A stretch of DNA of 10,306 nucleotides from Rodentolepis nana (taxonomy: Eukaryota > Platyhelminthes > Cestoda > Cyclophyllidea > Hymenolepididae), in NCBI GenBank assembly GCA_900617975.1, contig UZAE01002106.1:1-10306 (forward strand), in the 5' to 3' direction. Every line of letters starts with the position of its first letter. Positions within the stretch are counted from its first letter, which is position 1. The notes below the pieces were generated by a model. It was not told the origin of the DNA and did not search any database. It worked only from the letters and a program-made list of their open reading frames with translations. This document shows positions 1-7,447 of this stretch, piece after piece. The position numbers were made by a program, and so were the translations under genes.

Positions 1-80
1 CCCCCCCCCCTCTTGGGAGAAGCTGAAGTCAAAGATTAAGGGGTAATGATAAGTATCATAAAGCCTGCCATTTGAAATAA
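1..80 (+). mobile_element. 3' end of the retroposon family, copy F (cut by window edge)
   Basis: The sequence starts in a C-run and runs through the family's conserved 3' end: a GAAGTC motif, then TAATGATAAGTATCATAAAG, then CCTGCCATTTGAAATAA. These align in order with the last about 80 bases of copies A, B and C. The 5' part lies outside the window, so it is unknown whether this copy is full length and carries the ribozyme. The TAAA tail is very short (GAAATAA). No target duplication can be tested. It contains no coding sequence. Confidence 0.75.
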
Positions 81-660
81 CTTTGCAGTGACCTGTTCTG
101 AACTCTGATATCTAATTATTTGATTTTATCATTAAGATATCGCTTAAATCCACCACCAAAAATATTATTGTACGCCATTTAATATTTCACAAATTATGGG
201 TTCGATGGCCATTGAACAGGTTGATAGATATCTCTAACGCAGACTTCAATATCACTATATTCAGTTCAGTCTGTATGGATTCCATGGCCTCTGTCGCGGT
301 TGATGTACATTATTGACAAATCACGCGTACAAGAAGTACTCAGAATCCGGAAGTGTGAAATGAGACGTGACTATGTTTGGATGTTTGTTCGTCCACATTC
401 CTATCTCTTCGCCTGATTATAAATTCGTACAATAGAAGGCGATAACATATGGGCTATAGTTCTGCTCTGGAACATCGAAATAATAAGAAAAAGCACATAA
501 CTGTTTATTTACGATGAAGGTCAATTTTAAAATAACGTTTAGATCCTTTAAAACATAAATCAGCTGCCGAGTGGGTATTAATCTTATGCAAACTTGCTCG
601 ATTCGTTTTAGTGCCCATACGATTGTTACTGAACGAATGGATTTCGGACTTCAAATACGC

Positions 661-679
661 TATATGCATATATATATAC
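661..679. repeat. Short (TA)n-type run
   Basis: Alternating TA/CA dinucleotides form TATATGCATATATATATAC. It is a minor simple repeat with no sign of function. Confidence 0.6.
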
Positions 680-1230
680 ACTTCCGAATGCTATAAAGCG
701 AAATTCAAATTAAATTTCTACTGATAAAGTTTTAGTAATTAAAAAACCTAATTTGATAATCTTGTTAGTTAAGCATTACTTATTCTGTCAAACAAAGCAA
801 AAAGGATTTAAGTAGCATATACTCTACCGAATGCCATATTTGAAAATTTGCTTTCGGAGGAGTTAATATTTTTAGCAACTGATCGATTTCGTTGGATTGC
901 CTTTAACTTAACTTCAATTGAATAGTTATGATCTATTAAATCACGCAGTTAGAGAAGTTCCTTTGGGGAAAAACCATTATAAGAACAAATTAGTTTATCA
1001 GAATGGTTTCTTTCTACCGCATTTGCTCAAGATAGGAGTTCTTTCGAACTTCATTTTCCGTGGTCTTAAAATGTAAATTAGAAATTCTGTCTGTGTGCAC
1101 AATTATTGGACCCAAGGAATCTTTTGTCATCAAATATCGATCGTTTTGGATAATTGGGCATATTAAGATTTGAGACGGGGGAAATATTTCTGTTACAACA
1201 TAATGGTCTCCGATAAATCCACATGGCCCA

Positions 1231-1250
1231 GCCTAATTCAACAATTAGGC
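1231..1250. repeat. Perfect small inverted repeat (8-bp stem, 4-nt loop)
   Basis: GCCTAATT at 1231-1238 and AATTAGGC at 1243-1250 are exact reverse complements around a CAAC loop. No T-run follows and no gene ends nearby, so I do not call it a terminator. It may be chance in AT-rich DNA. Confidence 0.6.
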
Positions 1251-1512
1251 AAGAATTTTAGGTACTAACCTGAAGTATTACCCATCCCCCCGTCATCTTT
1301 CTGTCTATAAAAAATCTTGGCGATCGTTCGAGTTTTCATGGACTCTTATGATTCCTTTGTTTAAATCTGAATTCAGGTGATTTAATTTGAAAGGTTCATA
1401 TGTGTAGCTTACTCTTGGTTGGCCAATTAGAGTTCATTTTGTGTCCAATAAAAATTTTCTTTTAAACTCTTCAGTTATTTACCCCTTTCTTATATGCCCA
1501 ATGCAGATATCT

Positions 1513-1527
1513 ATAATTAGGGAAAGA
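1513..1527 (+). repeat. Target-site duplication, 5' copy, element A
   Basis: ATAATTAGGGAAAGA here is repeated exactly at 1871-1885, immediately after the tail of element A. A perfect 15-base direct repeat flanking the element is the mark of target-primed reverse transcription. It fixes the 5' end of the element at 1528, which is also the predicted ribozyme cleavage position. Confidence 0.93.
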
Positions 1528-1599
1528 GGGGTGTGCGATAGACTTACCTCCACGTGGTGCACCCTGGGCAACGTATACTCATACGGCAAAAAAGTCTAT
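1528..1599 (+). ncRNA. HDV-like self-cleaving ribozyme, copy A (complete)
   Basis: The nested double pseudoknot can be built in full by hand. P1 pairs 1528-1534 with 1559-1565, opening with the characteristic G1-U wobble (G1528 with U1565). P2 pairs AUAGACUU (1538-1545) with AAGUCUAU (1592-1599). P3 pairs ACC (1546-1548) with GGU (1556-1558) around the 7-nt loop UCCACGU. Loop bases C1550 and C1551 can pair with G1567 and G1566 as P1.1. The joining segment GGGCAA (1566-1571) leads into P4, CGUAU (1572-1576) with AUACG (1581-1585), loop ACUC. C1587 in GGCAAA sits at the catalytic cytosine position. Cleavage is predicted between 1527 and 1528, exactly at the element's 5' boundary. In R2, RTE and L1Tc-type retroelements, ribozymes of this class release the RNA 5' end. 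Activity here is inferred, not shown. Confidence 0.9.
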
Positions 1600-1870
1600 T
1601 AACTGGCAGTTGACTCCTGACTTCAAAATCTCATGGCCTACCGCAAGTCATATTCGATCCCTTCCACAGTACTCACCTTTACTTTTTCTCTACCTTTGTG
1701 TCTGTCTACCTCTTTTACATCTGTGAATCGCTCTTCTGTTCCCCACCCCTCGAATTTCTGCTACTTTGATGAACCTCCTCTCTGTGAAGCCCGAAGTCAG
1801 CTAAATGGCTAATGATAGTTATTAAAACGCCTGCCATTTGAAATAAATAAATGATCCCATAAATAAATAA
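1528..1870 (+). mobile_element. Full-length SINE-like retroposon, copy A (with 5' ribozyme)
   Basis: This 343-base element shares its whole length with copies B and C. In order it has a 5' HDV-like ribozyme (1528-1599) and a body with TTAACTGGCAGTTGACT. A pyrimidine-rich part follows, with CCTTTGTGTCTGTCT and a C-rich run. Last come a conserved 3' block (GAAGTC, CTAATGATAGTTATTAAAAC, GCCTGCCATTTG) and a TAAA-type tail. It has no coding capacity, so it must be mobilised in trans. An open frame on the opposite strand (1715-1936) is only a by-product of the pyrimidine bias. The exact 15-base target duplication and complete ribozyme suggest it is the least decayed copy here. The tail is interrupted by TGATCCCA (1852-1859), perhaps a small transduction or a remnant of an earlier tail. 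Pol III promotion is uncertain because no good A box is seen. Confidence 0.92.
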
Positions 1871-1885
1871 ATAATTAGGGAAAGA
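1871..1885 (+). repeat. Target-site duplication, 3' copy, element A
   Basis: This is an exact match to 1513-1527, directly following the TAAA-type tail of element A. Confidence 0.93.
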
Positions 1886-2438
1886 TGTCGAGGCTATTAT
1901 GGTCATCTCCATACTGCCAGTGAATTGGACACTCAAAAAATCTCATTCAAAGAATGGATGAAAAGTAGGCCTCCAAATTATCTACAGCAGAATAGGATTA
2001 AGGAACCCATAAAAGGAAGTAGCGATGAAGATGACACAAATGCGTGAGTTTTGAATTTTTTTAAATGGAGAATTAAGTCTTTTCAAGGCAGAATCCTGCG
2101 ATTTGGAAAAACACTGATATGACATAATTGACCTTTGAATGAATCCAATGAACCGAGGGAATGTAATTTTTTTCAAAAATTCCTTTTCCTCTATCATGAA
2201 TTCACTTTCTTGAAATCACTTTTAGATTTAAAACACGATAAGGGGTCATTCAACCTATTTTTCTTTTTGTAAAATAGTTTCTTGATAACGCAGAAGAAGT
2301 TTTTATTCGCAAAAAAGCCGTCTGTCTCCATCACCTTCGGGTCCAGATAGTTTGTTTAAGTTAAGGTAATTAACCTTGACAAGTGTCAGCACTTACTGCG
2401 TTACGATGGTGGAAGTGAACAATTAGTATTAACAGTAT
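1886..2438. other. AT-rich non-coding stretch
   Basis: I see no gene or repeat copy. The small minus-strand open frame at 1982-2197 (71 codons) has no recognisable motif and is at chance level for this composition. Confidence 0.55.
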
Positions 2439-2453
2439 TTATTTATTTATTAT
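2437..2453. repeat. Short (TTTA)n run
   Basis: ATTTATTTATTTATTAT reads as a TAAA-type tail on the minus strand, like the tails of this window's retroposons. The conserved 3' block that should follow in that orientation is absent. It is therefore either a simple repeat or a tail whose element is gone. Confidence 0.5.
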
Positions 2454-2765
2454 GCAATAAAAAAGCGAAAAATAACCGAAAAAAGCAACAAATTTGAAGA
2501 CATTATCCATTGAGTTGCCGTCAACAATAGGTCCCTGCAACCCAAATCTGGAAAAGTAAAGATGTTTAGATAAATACTCCAGTTCATGAAGTTGTACTTG
2601 GGGGAATAAGATTTTGGAGATTGTGAGCACTTTTAAAATTTTAATGGAGTTAGGCAATATTAAGAAAATTAAGGACATAAAGTGAAATATAGCTCCATAA
2701 TCTGTCATTCTACAAAACCGTTGGCCAATTGGCCGAGTTCCATATATGAACCCTTCACGTGCAAC
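2439..2765 (-). other. Longest open frame in the window, probably not a gene
   Basis: The minus strand is open for about 109 codons, with an ATG at 2708-2706 that gives 89 residues. The peptide is rich in F, I, L and Y with no domain or signal I recognise, and it ends FYCIINK. At about one-third G+C, one or two such stretches are expected by chance in 10 kb. It is recorded because it is the longest, not because I believe it is translated. Confidence 0.12.
2723..2734. repeat. Perfect 12-bp palindrome GGCCAATTGGCC
   Basis: This perfect palindrome has no spacer. It could be a binding site for a dimeric factor, but no gene or promoter is seen next to it. Chance is possible. Confidence 0.5.
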
Positions 2766-2869
2766 TCAGTTTTTCACAAAGGACCAGCTATTACAAGATG
2801 CTTTACTAATTTGACAAAAGCCACCTAGTCAGATATCAGTATTCTTAATGGAATTGGCTCTTGGGGGTG

Positions 2870-3470
2870 TATGAGCCGTCGCAGAGACGAGACACTTTGT
2901 CTTGACTTGGTGCCGAGACGTCTATGAGGAACGTCTGAAGTCAACTTGAGAAATTCCCCATATCGACGCTAAGTAAAAAACAATGGCGTCTGATCAAAGT
3001 TAGTTTGAAGGCGCTGACTACCCAACCAAGGTAAACTTTGTAATGGAGGAGTTTCTTTCTCCTCTCTGGAAGAAACATCCGATCTAGGTTGGTTATACGA
3101 CTTGATATGTTGGAAAATAGCAACCGACAATGGTACGTCGAAATGAATACTTTTAAAACGATACCCTCAGAGGACCACTACGGTTGGCTACTAAGATGCA
3201 TTTAAAGCTTACCTGAACACTGCAAGAAGACAGAACTTGCCACTATCTTGTCAACGACCTGTATTGTGAAGAGTTTCGCATAAAAATCTTTTACAATCGG
3301 GCTTCACTTCTCTCACGCAAAAAACCTCTCGAGGACTTCCTGGACATTTCATCATAACATTTTCCATTTCTGATAACTAGACTCCAAGGCAAGATAAAGT
3401 AGATCACAAGAAGATCATATTTGGTAAGCGACTGAAGTCACGCGAAACCTTCTTCTACGAAGGTTGAAAG
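2870..3470 (+). pseudogene. G+C-richer island, possible decayed coding fragment
   Basis: The G+C content rises visibly here compared with both flanks. On the plus strand one frame runs from 2939 to 3202 (88 codons) with only two stops, at 3032 and 3041, separated by two codons. Its peptide begins SQLEKFPISTLSKKQW and later reads NSNRQWYVEMNTFKT, more balanced than the AT-driven peptides elsewhere. Shorter open pieces continue in other frames to about 3470. The minus-strand frame 2941-3123 overlaps it. I cannot assign a family. A decayed retroelement or captured exon is possible, and so is plain compositional variation. Confidence 0.25.
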
Positions 3471-3479
3471 GGAATGATT

Positions 3480-4010
3480 TTACGAAACTATTGATTTTAA
3501 AATAGGATTGTAGTGTTGCATTTAAAGGCTATTTATGTTTTAACTTTTACTATTCGTCTTTGGAATAGTAAACGAATTCTTGGTTTCAATATTCAGTTAT
3601 TTCGCCAAATTGAGTAAGTTGGTTGGCAAATTTTACCGCTCAACTTCTTTTTACTTTTAAATTAAGAAAAAATAGAATTATCTGGCTAGAACAAGCGCGT
3701 AATTTACATTGGATTAAAGTAACATTACTTTTTGTAGTTTCAAGTACAGAAATTTCTTTTAGATGAGTAAAGTGCCAAAATTATTATTAATGACATTCTT
3801 GAAAAAAGGTGTGCGTTTTGTAATTGTGAAATGCATTTGGCATCAACGAGCAGAGAACTAATAAGACACAAAGAGTAATTAAGTTATCAGTAAGTCTTAA
3901 TTCCTTTGAATTTGGAACAGAGATGTAGAGAATTCGCTAAATTTGCAGCCCAATTCCAAGATTCAAGTTTCAGGTTTAGGTTCCTGGATTTCAACAAATG
4001 CCTTTATACT
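3480..4010. other. AT-rich non-coding stretch
   Basis: I see no gene, RNA gene or repeat copy between the 2870-3470 island and element B. Open frames near 3906-4170 run into element B and are not supported. Confidence 0.55.
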
Positions 4011-4025
4011 ATATTCAGTGCTTAT
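4011..4025 (+). repeat. Target-site duplication, 5' copy, element B (decayed)
   Basis: ATATTCAGTGCTTAT matches 4328-4342 at 13 of 15 positions. It ends directly before the first G of the element. The two mismatches suggest an older insertion than A. Confidence 0.8.
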
Positions 4026-4088
4026 GGGGTGTGCGCTAGACTTACCTCCACGTGGTGCACCCTGGGTAACGTATACTCAAAAGACTAT
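4026..4088 (+). ncRNA. HDV-like ribozyme remnant, copy B (inactive)
   Basis: P1 (4026-4032 with 4057-4063, including the G-U wobble) and P3 (ACC 4044-4046 with GGU 4054-4056, loop UCCACGU) are intact. Relative to copy A, 9 bases matching 1582-1590 are missing between 4079 and 4080. This removes most of the P4 3' strand and the catalytic cytosine. P2 also has an A-A mismatch (4040 with 4084), and the joining segment reads GGGUAA rather than GGGCAA. It should not cleave. The 5' end still coincides with the target-duplication boundary, so it probably descends from an active parent. Confidence 0.85.
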
Positions 4089-4327
4089 TAAACGGCAGTT
4101 GACTTCTCACTTCAAACGATCATCGCCCCATTGTATGCCATATTCGACTATTTTCACAGTACTCACATAACCTTTGTGCTTGTCTCTTACATCTTTGAAA
4201 CACTCTTCTGTTCCCCCCACCCCTCTCGACTTCTTTCAATTCAACGTTCCTTCTCTGTGAAGCCTGAAGTCTACTAAATTGCTTATGATAACTAATAAAA
4301 CGCCTGCCACTTGGTATAAGTAAATAA
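4026..4327 (+). mobile_element. Full-length SINE-like retroposon, copy B (older, ribozyme broken)
   Basis: This 302-base copy aligns end to end with A and C, from GGGGTGTGCG at the 5' end to CGCCTGCCACTTGGTATAAG and a short AAATAA tail. It differs by a 9-base deletion in the ribozyme, a shorter body (CACATAACCTTTGTG), and substitutions throughout the pyrimidine-rich part. With its imperfect target duplication, this suggests the oldest of the three full-length insertions. Open frames crossing it on both strands (plus 3906-4170, minus 4120-4335) are shadows of its skewed composition. It has no coding capacity. Confidence 0.9.
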
Positions 4328-4342
4328 ATATTCATTTCTTAT
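4328..4342 (+). repeat. Target-site duplication, 3' copy, element B
   Basis: ATATTCATTTCTTAT matches 4011-4025 at 13 of 15 positions and follows the tail of element B. Confidence 0.8.
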
Positions 4343-5110
4343 TAATCTAAGTGGTTCCAATCAGGAAGGGTAAGCTTTGTCACGTTGATTCGTCTTTTCT
4401 TCAAAGGCAACTAATCTTTCAAGGTATTATGCAATTTATGCGAATTTTTCCGCCTACGATTTATTTAATCATACAAGAACCGAGAAGGCTGTGCTTGATC
4501 TCATTTGTCTGTGAAAGTCATTTAACTATCAAATATTATCACGGTTTACTTATTATTTCATCATATTGATCTGTGAATAATATAAACTCTAGTTGACTTG
4601 TGGGTCAAATTTTTGGATAATGCACTCCCAGCTATCTACAATCACTCAACTATACTTAGAGAGCTCGTCGATTTCAGTAGAATAAATTGATTGGAAGCTG
4701 AAAGTTATTATTTTGAATTACGAACTATATATCTATTAGTAGGAAAAAATTTGTGATAAGTTGTCTTCAAGTCATATAAAATGAAACACGTTAACTCAAA
4801 TGCAAGAAAATTTCAGGTTCTATCAAGGCGACTTGGGCATTAACTTCAAAATTTCATCCTAATTAAATAAAATAAACAAATCGATTTGTCCTCGAACACT
4901 CTATTCTACCTTACTCAGTTACCTATGAAGCAAAAATGCTTTGTTTATTGTATGCGGTCATAGGTGTCTTTTTACATTCCTTTTAATAAAAATATGTTTG
5001 ATATTTACGAGTAAAATTCATCAGCCCTGAAATTTCATTCCAAAATTTTTACAATTAGAGAAGTATAAGTGCATTCATTGTATACATTTTATGCAGTTGG
5101 TGTACACTGG
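4343..5110. other. AT-rich non-coding stretch
   Basis: No gene or repeat copy is seen. The plus-strand open frame 4351-4569 (72 codons) gives an I/L-rich peptide without recognisable motifs and is at chance level. Confidence 0.55.
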
Positions 5111-5600
5111 GTTCATTGTCTATCGGTACACGTTGTGTGAGATAAATACCCAACAAGTACAAAAGGAAGGAACATTCGAGAACGCAACCACAGGGCCAAA
5201 ATTATGCCCCAACCGATACGAACCACAATAGCTGCGGTTGAGACCACAGGGGCAGTGATGACCGAAACAGAGACAACAATCGCCGCAGACAAAACTGAGA
5301 AAGTGGCAGAAGGTAGAGACCACAGTGGAGAAATCACTTGATACTCTAGATTGCGAAAGTGAGACACCCCGACTGAGCCACTTTCGTCACAGAGACAGAG
5401 AGGAATGAGGCAGAAATAAAAACCAATGCCGCCTAAACTTATACAGTAATAGACACCATGGAGACTAAAGGAGCAGCATAGTTCGTGTGCGTCTACGTGA
5501 GGTCATCCGGCACGGCATCTACAGCCATTTCATCGATATATTAACAGCATTCGCCCCCATTGCTTAACCTTCGTGTGTTGAGAAAGCTAGCATTGGAGTG
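5110..5600. other. G+C-richer island with overlapping open frames
   Basis: The composition changes sharply here to a purine-rich, G+C-richer plus strand. A plus-strand frame is open from 5141 to 5338 (66 codons) and is rich in T, E, A and R. Within it TTIAA occurs twice, 17 codons apart (from 5222 and 5273), showing an imperfect 51-base duplication. On the minus strand 5113-5367 is also open (84 codons, hydrophobic, V/S/A-rich). Which strand is coding, if either, cannot be decided: the low T content on the plus strand lowers stop frequency in both directions. A diverged exon or a decayed tandem repeat are the main alternatives. Confidence 0.3.
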
Positions 5601-5712
5601 TCTGATAAGCCTGCGATGGCACGTATATATGCTTTAATGGAATTGAAGAGACAATCACCTATAACCTGATATACTTGCAGACTGTTAGGGGCAACGAAGT
5701 TTCCATGCCTCT

Positions 5713-5725
5713 ATGATGCACAAAG
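5713..5725 (+). repeat. Target-site duplication, 5' copy, element C
   Basis: ATGATGCACAAAG is repeated exactly at 6045-6057. The match can be extended one base (A5726 and A6058), so the duplication is 13 or 14 bases and the element starts at 5726 or 5727. Confidence 0.92.
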
Positions 5726-5799
5726 AGGGTGTGTGGGATGGACTTACCTCCTCGTGGTACACCCTGGGGAACGTATACTCATACGGCAAAAAAGTCTAT
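5726..5799 (+). ncRNA. HDV-like self-cleaving ribozyme, copy C (fold intact, two core changes)
   Basis: P1 pairs GGGUGU (5727-5732) with ACACCC (5759-5764); A5726 faces U5765 where copy A has the G1-U wobble. P2 pairs 5738-5745 with 5792-5799, where an A-to-G change keeps pairing as G-U (5740 with 5797). P3 is ACC (5746-5748) with GGU (5756-5758), loop UCCUCGU, and C5750-C5751 can form P1.1 with G5766-G5767. P4 and the catalytic-position C5787 are identical to copy A. The U-G pair of copy A's P1 (1534 with 1559) is here U-A. The differences likely to matter are GGGGAA for GGGCAA in the joining segment, the first-base change, and two extra bases between P1 and P2. Activity is plausible but uncertain. 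Confidence 0.85.
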
Positions 5800-6044
5800 T
5801 AACTGGCAGTTGACTTCTCACTTCAAACAACCATCACCCCCCCTGTATGTCATATTCGACTCCTACTCATCTTACCCTTTCTGAGCCTTTGTGTCTGTCT
5901 GTCTCTTTTACATCTGTGCATCACTCTTTTATTCCCCCTCCCAAATTCTTCTCACTTTGATGTACCTCCTCCCCTCTGTGGAGCTTGAAGTCCACTAAAG
6001 GACTAATGATAGCTATGAAAACGCCTGCCATTTGTTATAAATAA
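5726..6044 (+). mobile_element. Full-length SINE-like retroposon, copy C (ribozyme fold preserved)
   Basis: This element of about 319 bases aligns along its whole length with A and B. In order it has the 5' ribozyme (5726-5799), TTAACTGGCAGTTGACT, a C-run, CCTTTGTGTCTGTCTGTCT, the 3' block CTAATGATAGCTATGAAAAC with GCCTGCCATTTG, and a short TATAAATAA tail. A weak Pol III B-box-like string, TATTCGACTCC (5853-5863), matches the tRNA B-box pattern at 9 of 11 positions in this copy, but less well in A and B and without a convincing A box. The exact target duplication indicates a fairly recent insertion. It has no coding capacity. Confidence 0.92.
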
Positions 6045-6057
6045 ATGATGCACAAAG
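6045..6057 (+). repeat. Target-site duplication, 3' copy, element C
   Basis: This is an exact match to 5713-5725, following the tail of element C. Confidence 0.92.
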
Positions 6058-6058
6058 A

Positions 6059-7390
6059 AAATTAGATCAATCTACTTTGACGATATCATTGAGTGGGTGA
6101 GATCAAAACTGAGTCAAGCTGAGACTAACATACTTAAAAAATGGGAAAGCTCTAACTTGTTGAGCTGTGAACGATAGATGTTTATTACTTTACAATGAGA
6201 GTACCAGTTATCGTGCTTACGGCAAGGTTAACGAATTGATAAGTATTCCTTTCTCTAGACGTTTCTTAACCCAGACATTCCATTTTTACAGTCAATCAAT
6301 ATAATCAACCTATTTTTGGCTAGTGAATGCTCTACCTATTAGATATATTCAGAGGCTTAACACTTCTCATTTTTGGATTATATCTGGGGCCTAACCATCC
6401 GAAGAGTCATTAGTTAGAATTTTATTAGAGATAAGGCACACAGTGTACTAGAATATAAGTGTTTGATAGTAAATAGCAGGAGAGATAAGAGAACGCGAGT
6501 ATACCGCAATTTCACGTCGATAGTGTGTCACAGGTTGCCCATTTGGGGTAATTGATAACATCCCCTAAACATTGGACGTTGATTGGCTCTTCCTTCATGT
6601 AAGGAGTGGTTTGAAGATTATTAGTGAGTTAAAAGAAGCAGTAATTCTAGCGGGTTGGTGAAGACATAAGTTCGTATACACGGAACTTATAGCAGTGTAG
6701 TATTGCGTACAGTAAAGTAAGATAACGTAGGTGTCGATTAAGGAGTTTACTTTGTTGTTTGAGTGCATTTTATTCACAAATGCGCTTATTTATTTTTGTG
6801 GTCTATGATCAGATTTCTCCCATAAGCCCGTTCCTACGTACCCATATTTACGCATTTTATTGAAGTTTATTTACTTCTTTTTACCTCCAAACACGCAGGA
6901 ATGATTTTTTTTTCAAGGTGAACTTGAGAAGGAAAATCACAGTAAATTTGACAGGATGGGTGCACGTGAAGACAATGGCATTTCTCAAATGAAGCACAAG
7001 AAAACAACTGCTTTTATCCGAATGACAAAAATTTTAAAATTTCCCATGGTCTTATCTAACCACCCTTTTGCTGTGCTTTCATTTATTCACTTAAACCGAG
7101 ATTCTAGATCCTGGTATTCGACTTTAACGTTGTCGCATAGTTGTATTACTTCATACTGAAATAAAATTAAACGAGAGTATATTTAGTGTTCATTCTCAGT
7201 CTTAATTTAATGATCTGGGAAACATTATTTTATATTTTTAGTCATGACGAATTCGTAGAATTTCTTCAACGATGACGCATTTAGGGTGAAATTACAGATA
7301 AGTCGACATATTGTGAAGTGACAAAATGTTTTGAATAGTTTTTAAAAGAATAAAATGAGATTTAGGAAGTATTAGTGCGTAAAGAGGGTG
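6059..7390. other. AT-rich non-coding stretch
   Basis: I see no gene, RNA gene or retroposon copy. Open frames at 6595-6777 (minus) and 6956-7159 (plus) give peptides of 60-67 residues with no recognisable motif and are at chance level. Confidence 0.55.
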
Positions 7391-7397
7391 GAAGGAA

Positions 7398-7447
7398 GTG
7401 ACCATCTTGCTACAACGGTCACCAACTCCTGACCAGTAGGAAGGAGT
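7398..7447. repeat. Two adjacent small hairpins
   Basis: GTGACC (7398-7403) and GGTCAC (7417-7422) are reverse complements around a 13-nt loop. ACTCCT (7425-7430) and AGGAGT (7442-7447) are reverse complements around an 11-nt loop. The first resembles the hairpin at 7931-7964 (shared GTGA, CTACAAC, GTCAC), so both may be remnants of one dispersed sequence. Confidence 0.4.

Larger units (their letters stand above)
82..1512. other. AT-rich non-coding stretch
   Basis: I see no gene, RNA gene or recognisable repeat copy here. Stops are frequent in all six frames. It contains a short TA-type run (661-679) and one clean small hairpin (1231-1250), listed separately. It is most likely intergenic or intronic. 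Confidence 0.6.

Noticed and set aside
1715..1936. Minus-strand open frame through copy A, and a similar one (4120-4335) in copy B
   Set aside because: Both lie across the pyrimidine-rich body of the retroposon, and the former runs into flanking DNA. The peptides are not conserved between copies.
2439..2708. 89-residue minus-strand open frame as a possible small membrane protein
   Set aside because: Its length is at chance level for this base composition, and its hydrophobicity follows from AT-rich codons. There is no signal or domain.
2908..2920. TTGGTGCCGAGAC resembling a tRNA primer-binding site of an LTR retrotransposon
   Set aside because: No long terminal repeats with TG...CA ends, polypurine tract or gag/pol frame are found around it.
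3906..4170. Two overlapping plus-strand open frames around the 5' end of copy B
   Set aside because: They cross from unique DNA through the target duplication into the ribozyme and body of a retroposon that carries no protein in its other copies.
5664..5684. CCTGATATACTTGCAGACTG resembling CCTGTATACTTGCAAACTG near 7707
   Set aside because: The similarity is about 20 bases with no extension on either side and is within what chance allows in a 10-kb window.
5688..5696. GGGGCAACG just upstream of element C, like the ribozyme joiner and P4 start
   Set aside because: No matching P1 strand, P3 loop or P4 hairpin can be built around it, so it is a coincidental string.
5853..5863. tRNA-type Pol III B box (TATTCGACTCC) in the retroposon body
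   Set aside because: It matches well only in copy C and worse in A and B. TGGCAGTTGAC upstream is a poor A box. With a 5' HDV-like ribozyme, an internal promoter is not needed to explain the element. A tRNA origin is not supported.
5998..6030. Hammerhead-like string in copy C: CTAATGA, a short self-complementary TAGCTA, then GAAA
   Set aside because: The essential G of the hammerhead CUGANGA core is A here, the putative stem has no loop, and the other copies (A, B, D, E, F) do not keep GAAA. It is part of the conserved 3' block, not a ribozyme.
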